DNA from: Cryptomeria japonica
Taxonomy: Eukaryota > Streptophyta > Pinopsida > Cupressales > Cupressaceae
Reading direction: 5' to 3'
NCBI RefSeq assembly: GCF_030272615.1
Contig: NC_081405.1
Span: 648,807,420-648,871,419 of the forward strand
DNA length: 64,000 nt
A program made the position numbers and the translations under genes. Shown here piece after piece: positions 46,039 to 55,739 of the stretch. The notes below the pieces were generated by a model, which was given only the letters and a program-made list of their open reading frames with translations, had not been told where the DNA came from and made no database searches. Each line of letters begins with the position of its first letter. Position 1 is the first letter of the stretch.

Positions 46039-48721
46039 TTCGGAGGGAGAAGCACTAGAACCCTGACTAAAACTAGGTAGAATCTTTTCTAAAACCTTAG
46101 TTGCAAGAGAGATGATTTCATTATCTTTGGACTAAGATTTCAATAGGTCTTCACTTGCCTTAATCTGAGCTTGGGTGGAAATTTTCAATTCTTGAAGAGG
46201 GGAAAGAGTGCTTAAATCAATCAGACCATGAGAAAAGTCATCATCAACATCAATTTGTTTAGCTTTTTTAGAGACATTGGTCGCAATCATGGTTACCGGA
46301 GGTTTCTCTGTTGGCTCATCACTCTTCTCATTCTCAAATTCTACACTCACACTCTTTTCAACTTTTGTAATCTACTTAGCTACCATTTCTGTAATTACTT
46401 CTATCTTAGGAGGGTCTTGAGTAGGTGCATCTTGTGTTGCTTCTTGCTCAATTGAATCAATAGGTGGTTAATCCTCCTGACCATAGGAGACTTCTGTTGT
46501 TACCTCTGGAAGGGAAGTGTCTTCAAGAATGTGCTTTACAGGCTGGGTGGAATCCTCTATTTGATTCACCTCATATTTTAACTCTAACAAAAAGTATTTT
46601 ATTACTTTCTCTTTCTATTTTGTAACTTGATCGATTTTACCAAGCATAATTCTATTAATTCTCCTTTTGCTTCTGAATTTTTCTTTTGCTAATTTCAATA
46701 ATATTTCAAATTCATCCTTAGAAATAACTGAACAAGTATTCACCAAAAAATACTCCTACATTTCTTCATCTTTCTGTTAGGCAGTATTTCTCCGAATATC
46801 AAGAATATCATACAACTTTTTAGGTAACTTAGATGATAATTCAATTAGAGCTCTACTGAAGTTGTTCATATATTGAGCAATTGCTTCTTTGATTCCTATC
46901 CACTCTTTAGCATCCGCATTCTCATAATATATAGGAAGATTATTCAAATTTCCATCCTTAATAATTTCATTCTTTATATCTTCTAAGGATTTAGGGGGAA
47001 TAATAATAACCTTATAGGACTCCAAGACTTCATCTATCTCATATTTATGCTTCTTGGTTCCTCTAGATCTTCCAGATGGCTCACCTTAAGTCTTTGTCTT
47101 CTTGGAGGGTGGACCATCATCAGATGGATTTCTAACTACTCGATCATAGGTAGCAATCTTCTTAACTTCCTGGGCTTCCTCATCCGACTATGTCTCCTCC
47201 TCAGCTGCAACATACTGTCTTGAAGGCTTCTCCTTTTTCCTTTTCTCAATTCCACCAGTTGATACGGTTGGATTGGGCTTGGGTGGAGGTACTAGTTTCT
47301 TTACTTCAAAGAGAGGTGCATATATGCTAGGCTTTGCCTTGGATTGCTTAGGAGGGTTTTCTGGTTTGGGTTGTGGCTTAATTACATCCTCTTCTCTTAG
47401 TATATTTTGAGCTCTTTCCCTCTGTACAGCCTCCTTTGTAAGTCCCATCTATTCTACAAGATTTTCTACCTCCTTTCACACCTTCCTCTTTCTTCTAATA
47501 TCATTGAATTGCTTGTGAAGGCTTAAGCCCATCTCAAAAGTTTAAAATCATTCTTCCTTAAGATCTACTAACTGGCTCAATAGGTGTTGCGCATATGCTT
47601 CAAGTGTAATAGAATCAACTTCATACACCATGGGCATGATCCAAACTATCCTTCGCTCAACTACTTCCATATGGCATTGATTTATCAACCATCAAACAAA
47701 TTGTCTTTACATTCTTCTCTACAATCTCCTTAGGAATTCTTTCTCAGGCTTTCATAAAGGACTGAAAGGTCTTGAAATGGCCCCATAATATGGATATTCT
47801 CATTGTAGAATCACCTATGCCCCACAAATATTCCTTGATTTTTCGTGTCATTGGTCTACCATATGCCCATTGGACCTTTACTTTTATACCGGGGATCTCA
47901 TTCAAGAAATATAAGGCAAAATAAATAAGAAGAGACCCATACTTGAAAGTGTGTTTCTTGTCCTATTTAATTTTCTTCAAGTTACTTATCAATTCATTCA
48001 GAAGAATTGTGCACAGATCATGCCTCTTATCATCCTTTAGAATCTGATATGTGGAATAAATTGTAGTCTCAGAGACAAAATTATGTCTCCTTGATTGATA
48101 CACCTTGTAACCAACTACCATTGATGCAAATCTGGCATCATGCTCCAAGATGTCACTGATAGTCATTTCTCTATTGTCAAACTTTGAACCAGTAGTGGCT
48201 ATTACAGTGTTATTTGATACCTTTCTTAGACCAGGTACTTCACCAGTTGCACTCAGGCATGTCACAACTTAAATTATCTTCTTATTAATATAATGGGGAC
48301 TATCTAGCCACATGAACTCATCATGGACCCTACTGAGGATGTATCAGATCCATTATGCTTCATCAAACAATGGGAAATGGATGAACTATGCAAAACCCTT
48401 GTTCTGCAGATTCTAATATTCTGGTTTAAGATTCCCCAAGTTTTTTGCCAAATTTTTATTTTACAAGGACAACATATAAGAACTTCCAAGCTCCTAAAGA
48501 TCATAATGGATGTATGCCCTTATATCCTCGTTGTGAAGAACATAATAGGGAACCGAAGAAAATGCCTCTTTTGGGTCATCTTCGATAGACTTGAAGGGGT
48601 GTCTCTTGACAACAAGTCTATCCCTATCCTTAATCTCAACAACCAACGAGGTAGAAATTTTGGATGTTGATGCCATTTTGAATCTAGGGTTTGAAAATGG
48701 ATAGCTTCGCGAAATAGACAA
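46039..48721 (-). pseudogene. Element D second reading frame, function unknown
   Basis: On the minus strand a long frame broken into pieces begins near 48676 (MASTSKISTSLVVEIKDRD, VVKRHPFKSIEDDP, VPYYVLHNEDIRAYIHYD) and goes on at 48265-47963 (TISDILEHDARFASMVVGYK). It continues after a stop with TFKYGSLLIYFALYFLNEI and VQWAYGRPMTRKIKEYLWGI. A proline/lysine-rich linker follows (47448-47188), then acidic helical parts (47025-46777 and 46350-46132). I do not recognise a family. There are no retroviral enzyme motifs. The whole would be roughly 900 residues plus the part beyond element E. It lies downstream of the gag-like frame, where pol would be. Confidence 0.55.
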
Positions 48722-49159
48722 ATATCTTTTGATTCAACTAGGCACAAAAAATTGATTTTTGGATCGTTAGAAGCTCAATTTCAATCACCAAATCTCCTCT
48801 CTTTTTTGCATTACTCTTTTCTCTTGAACACATTCTAAAAAATAAACCTTTGAAATGCCTTTTTAACCTCTGAAAACCTAATTTTGTGTTGTAATAAATT
48901 CTTCAACAGGTTACCTTGGTTTTCATTAAATCGCTTACTGAAGCCTCAAATCTCCATTAGATCTTCTAGACAACATCTGCATACATGATTTAACCATTTT
49001 TCAACCTTTCGAAATTGGTCGCAAATCATCAAAGAGGGGATTCTATGAATCTACATGTAAAACTCCCCCTAAGGCCAAAAATCCTTGGTTACCGGATGAG
49101 GTTCCATCACTGGATTTAGGTGTGGAGCCATTCTACACATTGGAATCTTCTCTCTTAAC
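48722..49159 (-). other. Element D spacer between its two frames
   Basis: A degenerate stretch with stops. Near 49080 the minus strand reads SSDGTSSGNQGFLA, perhaps the end of the gag-like protein. No domain is seen. Confidence 0.4.
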
Positions 49160-50274
49160 CTACATTTTATCATGTTGATCTCTGACTTTATCTACTTTTT
49201 CTTTGCCTTTCTCATGTGATTTGTTCTTGTTTATCGGACCATTATTCTTGCTTCTACAATATTTTGCAATGTTACCTGCTTTGTTGCATGCATGGCAAAC
49301 AACATTTCTTTGCATAGGTCTGAAGCTCATTTTATTTGGTCTCATCCTGCATTGGTTAGAAATATGTCCAAACATCCCACAAGCATAACATCTCTTGTTT
49401 TGAAAATTATTCATTACTGCTCTACACATGTTTGATTTGTGACCAAAATTGTTGCATATGGAACACTGCCTGGTAAAGGTAGGACCATTGTTCACATTAT
49501 TCATCATTCCATTATTCATCTTACTTCTACAATGATTTGCCATATAACCAAATTTATTGAAAGTAAAACATCTACCATTGAATTTATAAGCATTAGGTTG
49601 TCTTACCAGAGGATTCTTTCTCTTCTGATGATTAGATTTAGCATTGCTCTATCTAGAACCAAAGGATTCTCCTTTCTCATATCCAAGTCCTCTTGTCTCC
49701 TTTCCATGTGTCCAATTTTCTAGCATCTCATCAAGCCTTGTTGGGATAGCATTAAATTTGTCTTTTTATTCATTTACAATAGCAAATTCATCTCTTAAGG
49801 CAACAATCTATCTTTCAAGTTCTTGTCCATCATTCCTTGATTGCATCAACTCAAGCTTCAATTGATCATTCTCATAAGTCTGTAGCATTCATCTAATCTA
49901 TCTTTCAATGATTGATTCAAACTTTATTCATTCTTATTCCGGTCTTCAATCTCCTTAGTCAGCTTCATCACAATGGATTGCATCTCATTCTTCAATACAA
50001 CATTCTCTCTAGCAAACTTTTAACATTCATTTGTCTTGTCTTGATTTTCCATGCTTTGCTCTTCTTTCTCTTTCAGTTTGTCCATCAGTTCTTTCCTCTT
50101 GTCTCTAGAAGTGTTGACTTGTTCTCTCAAATCCTTAATAAATTCTTTAGTTGCATTCAAGTTTCTCTTTAAGGAACTTATTTCATTTCTTGTTGCATCA
50201 AAATCCTCAAGTGCCACAAAAAGTTGTCTTTGCAAACCAAAATCCATTAATTCAATCTCTCGAACCTTCCTCAA
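49160..50274 (-). pseudogene. gag: Element D gag-like protein: coiled coil and four CCHC-type knuckles
   Basis: Starting near 50274 the minus strand encodes a coiled coil (ISSLKRNLNATKEFIKDLRE, KELMDKLKEKEEQSMEN), a frame with a few stops that includes IPTRLDEMLENWTHGKETRG followed by LGYEKGESFGSR, then the knuckles. The first (CFTFNKFGYMANHC) is decayed; CSICNNFGHKSNMC and CYACGMFGHISNQC are intact; CHACNKAGNIAKYC has Asn in place of His. The coiled coil followed by a GLGY word resembles the C-terminal part of some Ty1/copia gag proteins. Four knuckles is more than usual. The N-terminal gag core is not seen, so it may have been replaced or lost. Confidence 0.65.
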
Positions 50275-50299
50275 GCGGTTAGGCTTCCTCGGAGGAACT

Positions 50300-50315
50300 A
50301 GGCTCTAATACCAAT
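50300..50315 (-). other. Element D primer binding site
   Basis: The minus strand reads ATTGGTATTAGAGCC after the LTR end. It differs by one base from the initiator Met site, a C-to-T change. Confidence 0.85.
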
Positions 50316-51461
50316 TGTTGGAATCAAAGAACATTAAGAGGGGGTGTGAATTAATGTTCAGCAAATTTTAAACTTGATAATCTAATTTTGTAACTACCAG
50401 ATGCATAACAAAGAAATTAAAGTACAGAAACACAAAACAAGTAACCATGCAACCATAACAACAAGATTTTTACATGGAAACCCAAATGGGAAAAACTATT
50501 ATGGGATTTGAACCCACAATATTATTTCACTATGACTAGTAGTAAAATAATATTATATATGGGGAATGCACTTGCATTCAGGAACCCTGCCTAGAGCTCA
50601 TTGCTCAAGTTATAAAAATAGGGCAACAACCCCGAAGGAAAGCTCACTACCTTACAAGAGATTACCAACTGATTAAAATAAGTAGTGAACTATAAAATAG
50701 CATGTGATTATGCCAGAATTTAGTTCCAGTTAAGCACAAAGTGATCCATTGCAACTGATATGCTTATTTGCGTTATTATGCTCTACAACTACTTAAAGGA
50801 TCAACCAAGTTCAACATGCACACATGAAACTGCTCTCAATTGCTTCAAAAAAATCTATCACACCAAATGGATCATCGAAATTGGTCCTATATATCTACAC
50901 ATACAAAAATTAATCTTTCACATGTCGGCTTCACCAATTATCAAAAATGTGAAACATGTAGCTACAAGTCAACTAATATCTTTTACCAAACCATATTCCG
51001 GACCCAAAATATGAGATCACACACTTCTTATAGGTCTCACATATCACCCCCAACACATTTCCAATTACAAGAATTAACTTAAAGAATCTAGACACACAAT
51101 ATGCCACCAAATATGAAGAATACTCTGCTTTACTGCTCTATCGGATACTGGACCTTAAAACAGGAATAGGAATCAACACTGGATGGTATATTGTCATGAT
51201 AATTTGCTTCATATACCCAACTAGCTAATCATTGAACATTGAAACCAAAACCTTCTTTTTCGGAAATCAAGAAACTATATACTGAACTGCACTAACAATC
51301 TTAATCAAGAAGTACTTTATCCAAGACATCCAGTTAGCCAAAACTCCATATCGGATTAGATCAGTAGGTTGAGTTACCATCGATGACAAATCCTAAGAAT
51401 CTATAAGCATCAGGAAACACAAATACTCATCGGAGCATCACTGAAACACCAAATGCCAACA
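50316..51461 (-). repeat. Element D 5' LTR (1146 bp)
   Basis: In plus orientation it runs from TGTTGGAATCAAAGAAC to ACCAAATGCCAACA. It matches 36948-38118. Confidence 0.88.
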
Positions 51462-51466
51462 TCATC

Positions 51467-51669
51467 TTCTATTAATCTTATGAGCACATCTTTAGAGCCT
51501 CGTGTTCTCTCTTTGCCTACATTTTCTTCTATTGTGGCAGTACTAGATTGTCATTGGTCCAACTATCACCATACATCCATGGTCATTGTACCTAAATCTT
51601 GTATGATACCTAATTTATCTTATCAATATTTGTCACACTTTGGCATTGGCTGAAAGGCATTTGAGCAAT
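51467..51669 (+). pseudogene. Element C internal region, middle part
   Basis: It resumes the element C frame after D: SSINLMSTSLEPRVLSLPTF, then a stop near 51651. No domain is recognised. Confidence 0.4.
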
Positions 51670-51687
51670 ATTTAAAGGGATATTGTT
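51670..51687. repeat. Second LINE copy target duplication, left
   Basis: ATTTAAAGGGATATTGTT is repeated exactly at 52438-52455. Confidence 0.88.
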
Positions 51688-52437
51688 TTGATTAAGTAAA
51701 AATAGGTTTTTGAAAGGAACCCGAACCTTTTACATAATAGGAGAAAGAAGAAGCATTAAAGAAGAAAAGATCCATGCCTACTCACCCCAACAAAAAATTA
51801 GATCCCATCCAAACAAAAAAGGGATCTCAAACCACATAGGGCCACACTAAGACAACAAAACAGCAAAAGACAGCAAAAAGATAGCAAAGGGATAGCACAA
51901 AGACAAAGACAGTGACCGAGACAGCTAGATATTCTTCATAATATCTTCTACATGAACCACCATCTGCTTCATGTTATCCACAGAGGTCTTCAAATCATCC
52001 AGCTCACATCCCTTGATGTCACCCTTATTCCTTGTGTTGGCTCTAGTTCTCTTCTCATGACCTCTTTTCTCTGTCTGGTCCTTGTCGCCCTCTTTGTCTT
52101 TAAAGTTATCAAATCTGTTAATCAGAATGTTCATATTGTCCACAAAGGCTTTAAGAATCTGAAAATTTTGTTCAAATATCCTCTTCACAGTTTGTTCCAT
52201 CTTGTCGACTCTGTTGCCCAAATTTTTCATGGTAATTTCCAGCCCATTCACCTCTTTATTCTCTTCCATTTCCTTAACCTTCTTCTTAGTTTCAAGGATT
52301 TTACCAACCATGTTTTCAATAGCTTTAGCATTGTTGATAGCCACCGCCAGTTCTTTAACATTTTTAGAAAGAGGTTTTTCGCCTGTCCTGGCTTTTTTGG
52401 TAGCATTCATATCATTATTGAGGTTAGCATTCATAGC
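51688..52437 (-). mobile_element. 5'-truncated LINE copy (750 bp), same family as 31049-34153
   Basis: An 18-bp exact duplication flanks it. On the minus strand the 3' end reads AAAACCTATTTTT, then ACTTAATCAAAA, as in the LINE at 34130-34153, preceded by the same GGTTCGGGTTCCTTT-like phrase. Only the extreme 3' part was copied, as is common for LINEs. It sits inside element C. Confidence 0.85.
51925..52434 (-). pseudogene. Coiled-coil reading frame at the end of the LINE family
   Basis: An unbroken frame of 169 codons is cut at its start by the LINE truncation. It reads a basic start (NATKKARTGEKPL), a long heptad-type helix (MVGKILETKKKVKEMEEN, ITMKNLGNRVDKMEQTVKRI) and a second short helix before the TAG at 51925-51927. 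It corresponds in place to the last piece (33282-33960) of the other copy. That both copies end in a coiled-coil frame supports it being a real gene of this LINE family. Function is unknown; LINE coiled-coil proteins often bind RNA as trimers. Confidence 0.6.
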
Positions 52438-52455
52438 ATTTAAAGGGATATTGTT

Positions 52456-52856
52456 GTCTTTGGCCTATGATCTACATTGGTTTTCATAAACATCATACAT
52501 ATTGAGATTTTTTCCTACATATTCCTTTTAGGATTTAGGAGACTTAATTCATACATCTTTCATTTTGTATCTTTCTAAGGGGAGAAATGTTGTTCAACAA
52601 TTGTGGACCATCTTCTACATCAAATTTTAAGCATCTACCATTGATCGTATATTGTAGGGGGATACTTGGTCCTTCCATGCCACCTACATTTTCATTTTTA
52701 CTTTATGCTAGACATTCTTGGAGTGAAATACATTGCAATATAGTAGCTACTATGCAAAGTTAGGTAAATTTTGAGGCATTTTGTTCCCACTATGTTTTCC
52801 CTCTTTTCTCTTTCTTTTCATTAGGATTTTGCTTCCATAGTTAGCCTTAAGGGGTG
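52456..52856 (+). other. Element C internal region, last part
   Basis: Broken frames with no recognised domain. It ends in GCCTTAAGGGGTGGTG, a possible polypurine tract before the 3' LTR. Confidence 0.4.
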
Positions 52857-53160
52857 GTGTTATCGTTCACTAAACTCCAATATTCTCCTTTATTTATGGT
52901 GGTAAACTAATGATTGCATTTCCCTTTATTTAAGAGTAGACTTATGTTTGCATTATCGAATGTTAAGCCTAACCAAGGTGAATAGCAGGTTAATATTGTT
53001 ATCTTTGCCCTTTTTACTGCAAGCTTAGTTCAATTTGGTTGTTCTTCCTTGTTTCCTCTATTGTTAATGTGATGGTTCTTTGTATAAATCTATATTTCAT
53101 AGTTATTAATGATAGATGAGATTTAATTTTCATTCATTGAGCTTCTCTATCTTCTTATAA
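52857..53160 (+). repeat. Element C 3' LTR (approximate ends)
   Basis: It matches 35770-36083. It contains AATAGCAGG and TATTTCATAGTTATTAATG segments absent from the 5' LTR. Confidence 0.6.
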
Positions 53161-53494
53161 CAAGCCCAATTTTTCAACCCGTTCAATTTTTTAAGTTTTA
53201 ACCCACTTGAGAATAGTTTATAATACCAACTTTTTGGGTAAGAAATTTTTTCTTTTCTATTTCATAAGCAAGATACATTTATAAAATAAATCCCATTTCA
53301 AAAAATTTCATTACATCACAACACATTTACAATTTTGTATTCATAATCATATGAATGATGGGTAAGTAAGTGCACCAAGTTGTGATACCAAATTGGTGCC
53401 ACTTTTTATCTTTTCAGAAAAAATGTGTTAGGCAAAACAATGAAGTTGTGTTGCACTTGGTGCTAATTGGGGGTAATCCAACCAAACTAAGTTT

Positions 53495-53528
53495 AGTCGG
53501 ATTGAGTCTAGCCAAACTCAATCCGACT
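53495..53528. repeat. Perfect 13-bp inverted repeat with 8-base loop
   Basis: AGTCGGATTGAGT (53495-53507) and its complement ACTCAATCCGACT (53516-53528). Weaker complementarity (GGTGC and GCACC words) extends to about 53430 and 53590, so a small foldback element is possible. Confidence 0.75.
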
Positions 53529-54522
53529 GAACTACCACCCAACCATGTAGTGTCATGTCTCATTGGTGTGGCACCTAAATGGCACCAAAAGTTCAATCGA
53601 ACTCAGTTCACCTGGACTATTGACTACATTATCCCAATTTGTGAGCGCGGAAGCTTAGAATTTTTCAAAAAAAATCAAAATAGTTTGACCAAACTCAGTC
53701 TAGCTGGACTTACCTATGTGTCAGGTGATGTGGTAGCCAAATCACCTATTTGGTCAATATTTATGAAACTTTTCACTTCTGCTCAAATTTTCTTCAAGCA
53801 ATTTTTTTTTTACAAAAATTTTTTAAAATACCCTTTTGTAGAGCTCAAAGTCACAAATCTAGACATATAATTTTATAGTATTTTGATTAAATTTAATATT
53901 TTTTATTAATTAAACATTGTGAGTGGGTTTTTTAGTTCAAAAAGAAGTTGATTAGAAATTTTTTTTAAAAATATTAAATTATACTAGAAAACATAAAATA
54001 AAAAAAATTGAGTAGATGATAGAATCTTCTCCAAAAGGGTATATTTTTTTTGTATAATCATAAATTTTGTAGACAAAAGGTGATGCTGAATGAAAACTAC
54101 CAAATTCACCTATGTTGGACTTTAAAATATTATTATGAGAAAAATACTCATCAATTTTTTTAAAAAAATTAACACTACATATATGTCCTCTATTTGGAAA
54201 ATTAAAATTAGAAAAAAAAAAGTTTATTTTCATTTTGTTTGGTGACGCTGACTAGAATCCCTGATTTTTCAATAGTTATTAGCAATAAAAAATCTCTTTC
54301 AATATATTAAACAAATGTCAATTTAAAAAAAAATTAAAATAACACATAAATTTCATTAATACTTCTATATTTGATCAGTTTACATCATTTTGTAATTCAA
54401 TTTAGAAATGTCACTTTTATGCAATCGAACTTAAACAATTTTATTTGTGTTGGCCACTCCCTTTATAAAAGTGCGACATGACATTGTGCTTTTACCCTGT
54501 CATTAGATGAAATGCTCATCCA

Positions 54523-54690
54523 AACCTTCGGGTTGGATGCACAAGGAAAATCCAACCCAAAGGGTTGGTATTCTCCTATGCAAACCATTTGGCGAGCACT
54601 AAATATGACACTCGCCATATTTAGCACTCGTCAAATGTGAAAAGTGAAGTTTTTGCATTTGGCAAGCACCAAATTTGGCGCATGCCAAAT
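54523..54690. repeat. Cluster of three hairpins
   Basis: First: AACCTTCGGGTTGGAT (54523-54538) with ATCCAACCCAAAGGGTT (54550-54566). Second: 54586-54607 with 54616-54637, 22-base arms with three mismatches. Third: ATTTGGCAAGC with GCATGCCAAAT near 54657-54690. All lie within 170 bases. Confidence 0.65.
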
Positions 54691-54919
54691 ATTCTGCATT
54701 GTTAAATTGAGGGTTTTGTGAATGGGCAAATGTTCTAACTCAGACACAATCTATACACATCCTCAAAGAAGATGTTCTTATACTTTAAGTTATATTTCAT
54801 TTATATATTGGAAAGATGTTCGAGAGTGGTTTTATCTGTATAGCAGTTATAATGTAGATTCTAGTCTATAGAGGATCATATAAAATTTCAGACCTAGTCA
54901 AATTTTAATGATTAGCATT

Positions 54920-55483
54920 CTCTTATTAGTTTTTTCTCACTCTCCTTATCTTCCCCAAACTATATGCCTATATATCTCTCTCAATAACTCTTTCTATGTC
55001 CTCTTTCTACCTCTCTCTACCTTACCTTCCCTCCTTACCCTCATATCTATCCCCCCATCTCTCTTATTCTCTCTCCCTCTCTTAGTGTTTCTCTCTCCTC
55101 ACTCCATTTTCTCGATCACTATCTCTCCCTCCCACCCTCTCTTTCCCCATCCTTAGGTCTCTCCTTCCATCCATCTTTACCTCTCTAACTCTCTCTCCAT
55201 AAATAATTATCAACTTCTCTCCCTAGGCTCTAGAACTTATATCTCTTCCCTCTCTATTTCTTTACCTCCCTCTCTACCTCTCTACTTGCCTCCTTACCGC
55301 TCTTTCTCTTTTTGTAAACTTATCCCTCTCCCTCACATTTATATATATCCCCTCTCTAGTTCTCCTAATCACTCCATATCTACCTCTTCCTCCCTCCCTC
55401 CTTATCATGCACTTTTTCTTTGTTCTTATCTCTCTCACTTTCTCTTTCCCTCCCCTCTCTCAATCATCACCTCCCCCTCCCTT
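54920..55483. repeat. Pyrimidine-rich satellite, first block
   Basis: Almost only C and T on the plus strand, with CTCTCTCC, CTCCCTC and TCTAGGTC-like words, matching the units at 59520-63420. ORFs here are low-complexity Ser/Leu/Pro strings. Confidence 0.75.
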
Positions 55484-55627
55484 GTATAGGGTTTAGGGAA
55501 AATAGATTATGATATAGGGTTGAGGATATAGAGTTTAGGGTTAACCTAGTATTTGTCTAGGGTTTGGTGTACAAGATTCATAATACAGAGTTTACGGTAC
55601 ATAGGGTTGAGGGTATTGTCCATATTG

Positions 55628-55631
<4 letters not shown>
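55484..55631. repeat. Unit boundary segment with TTTAGGG-like words
   Basis: This G-rich piece between pyrimidine blocks contains TTTAGGG exactly at 55492 and 55534, and variants such as TAGGGTTGAGG. Equivalent pieces occur at 60441, 61693, 62817 and 63423. Confidence 0.6.

Positions 55632-55700
<69 letters not shown>
55632..55700. repeat. (CT)n microsatellite, about 69 bp
   Basis: Uninterrupted CT dinucleotides. Confidence 0.95.
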
Positions 55701-55702
<2 letters not shown>

Positions 55703-55739
55703 GGTATCTCCCTTCCTCTCTATACCCCCTTCCTTATTA

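Larger units (their letters stand above)
36948..51461 (-). mobile_element. Element D: pol-less LTR retrotransposon with knuckle-rich gag
   Basis: LTRs of about 1.15 kb (36948-38118 and 50316-51461) are flanked by an exact 5-bp duplication, TCATC, at 36943-36947 and 51462-51466. The primer site, an initiator-Met-like TTGGTATTAGAGCC, lies beside the right LTR. The polypurine tract CCAAAGGGGGAGAT lies beside the left one, so it runs on the minus strand. With element E removed, about 5.1 kb of internal DNA holds a coiled-coil and CCHC gag-like frame and a second long frame, but no protease, RT or integrase. It must rely on another element's enzymes. Confidence 0.85.
35770..53160 (+). mobile_element. 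Element C: short LTR retroelement without pol, split by D and a LINE
   Basis: Related sequences at about 35770-36083 and 52857-53160 share CTCCTTTATTTAT, TGTTTGCATTATCGAATGTTAAG and GAGATTTAATTTTCATTCATT in order. A TAGTATCAGAGC word (one change from the initiator Met primer site) follows the left copy. GCCTTAAGGGGTGGTG, a possible polypurine tract, precedes the right copy. When D and the LINE are taken out, only about 1.5 kb of internal DNA remains and no RT, RNase H or integrase is seen. It is therefore a small non-autonomous element or a heavily deleted one. Confidence 0.65.
53161..54919. other. AT-rich DNA with hairpins, no gene seen
   Basis: The 166-codon frame at 53370-53870 spans a hairpin, overlaps an antisense ORF and has no domain. 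Long A and T runs follow to about 54350. Confidence 0.5.

Noticed and set aside
53370-53870. 166-codon ORF
   Set aside because: It spans a hairpin, has an antisense ORF over it and contains no domain. The openness is explained by local repeats.
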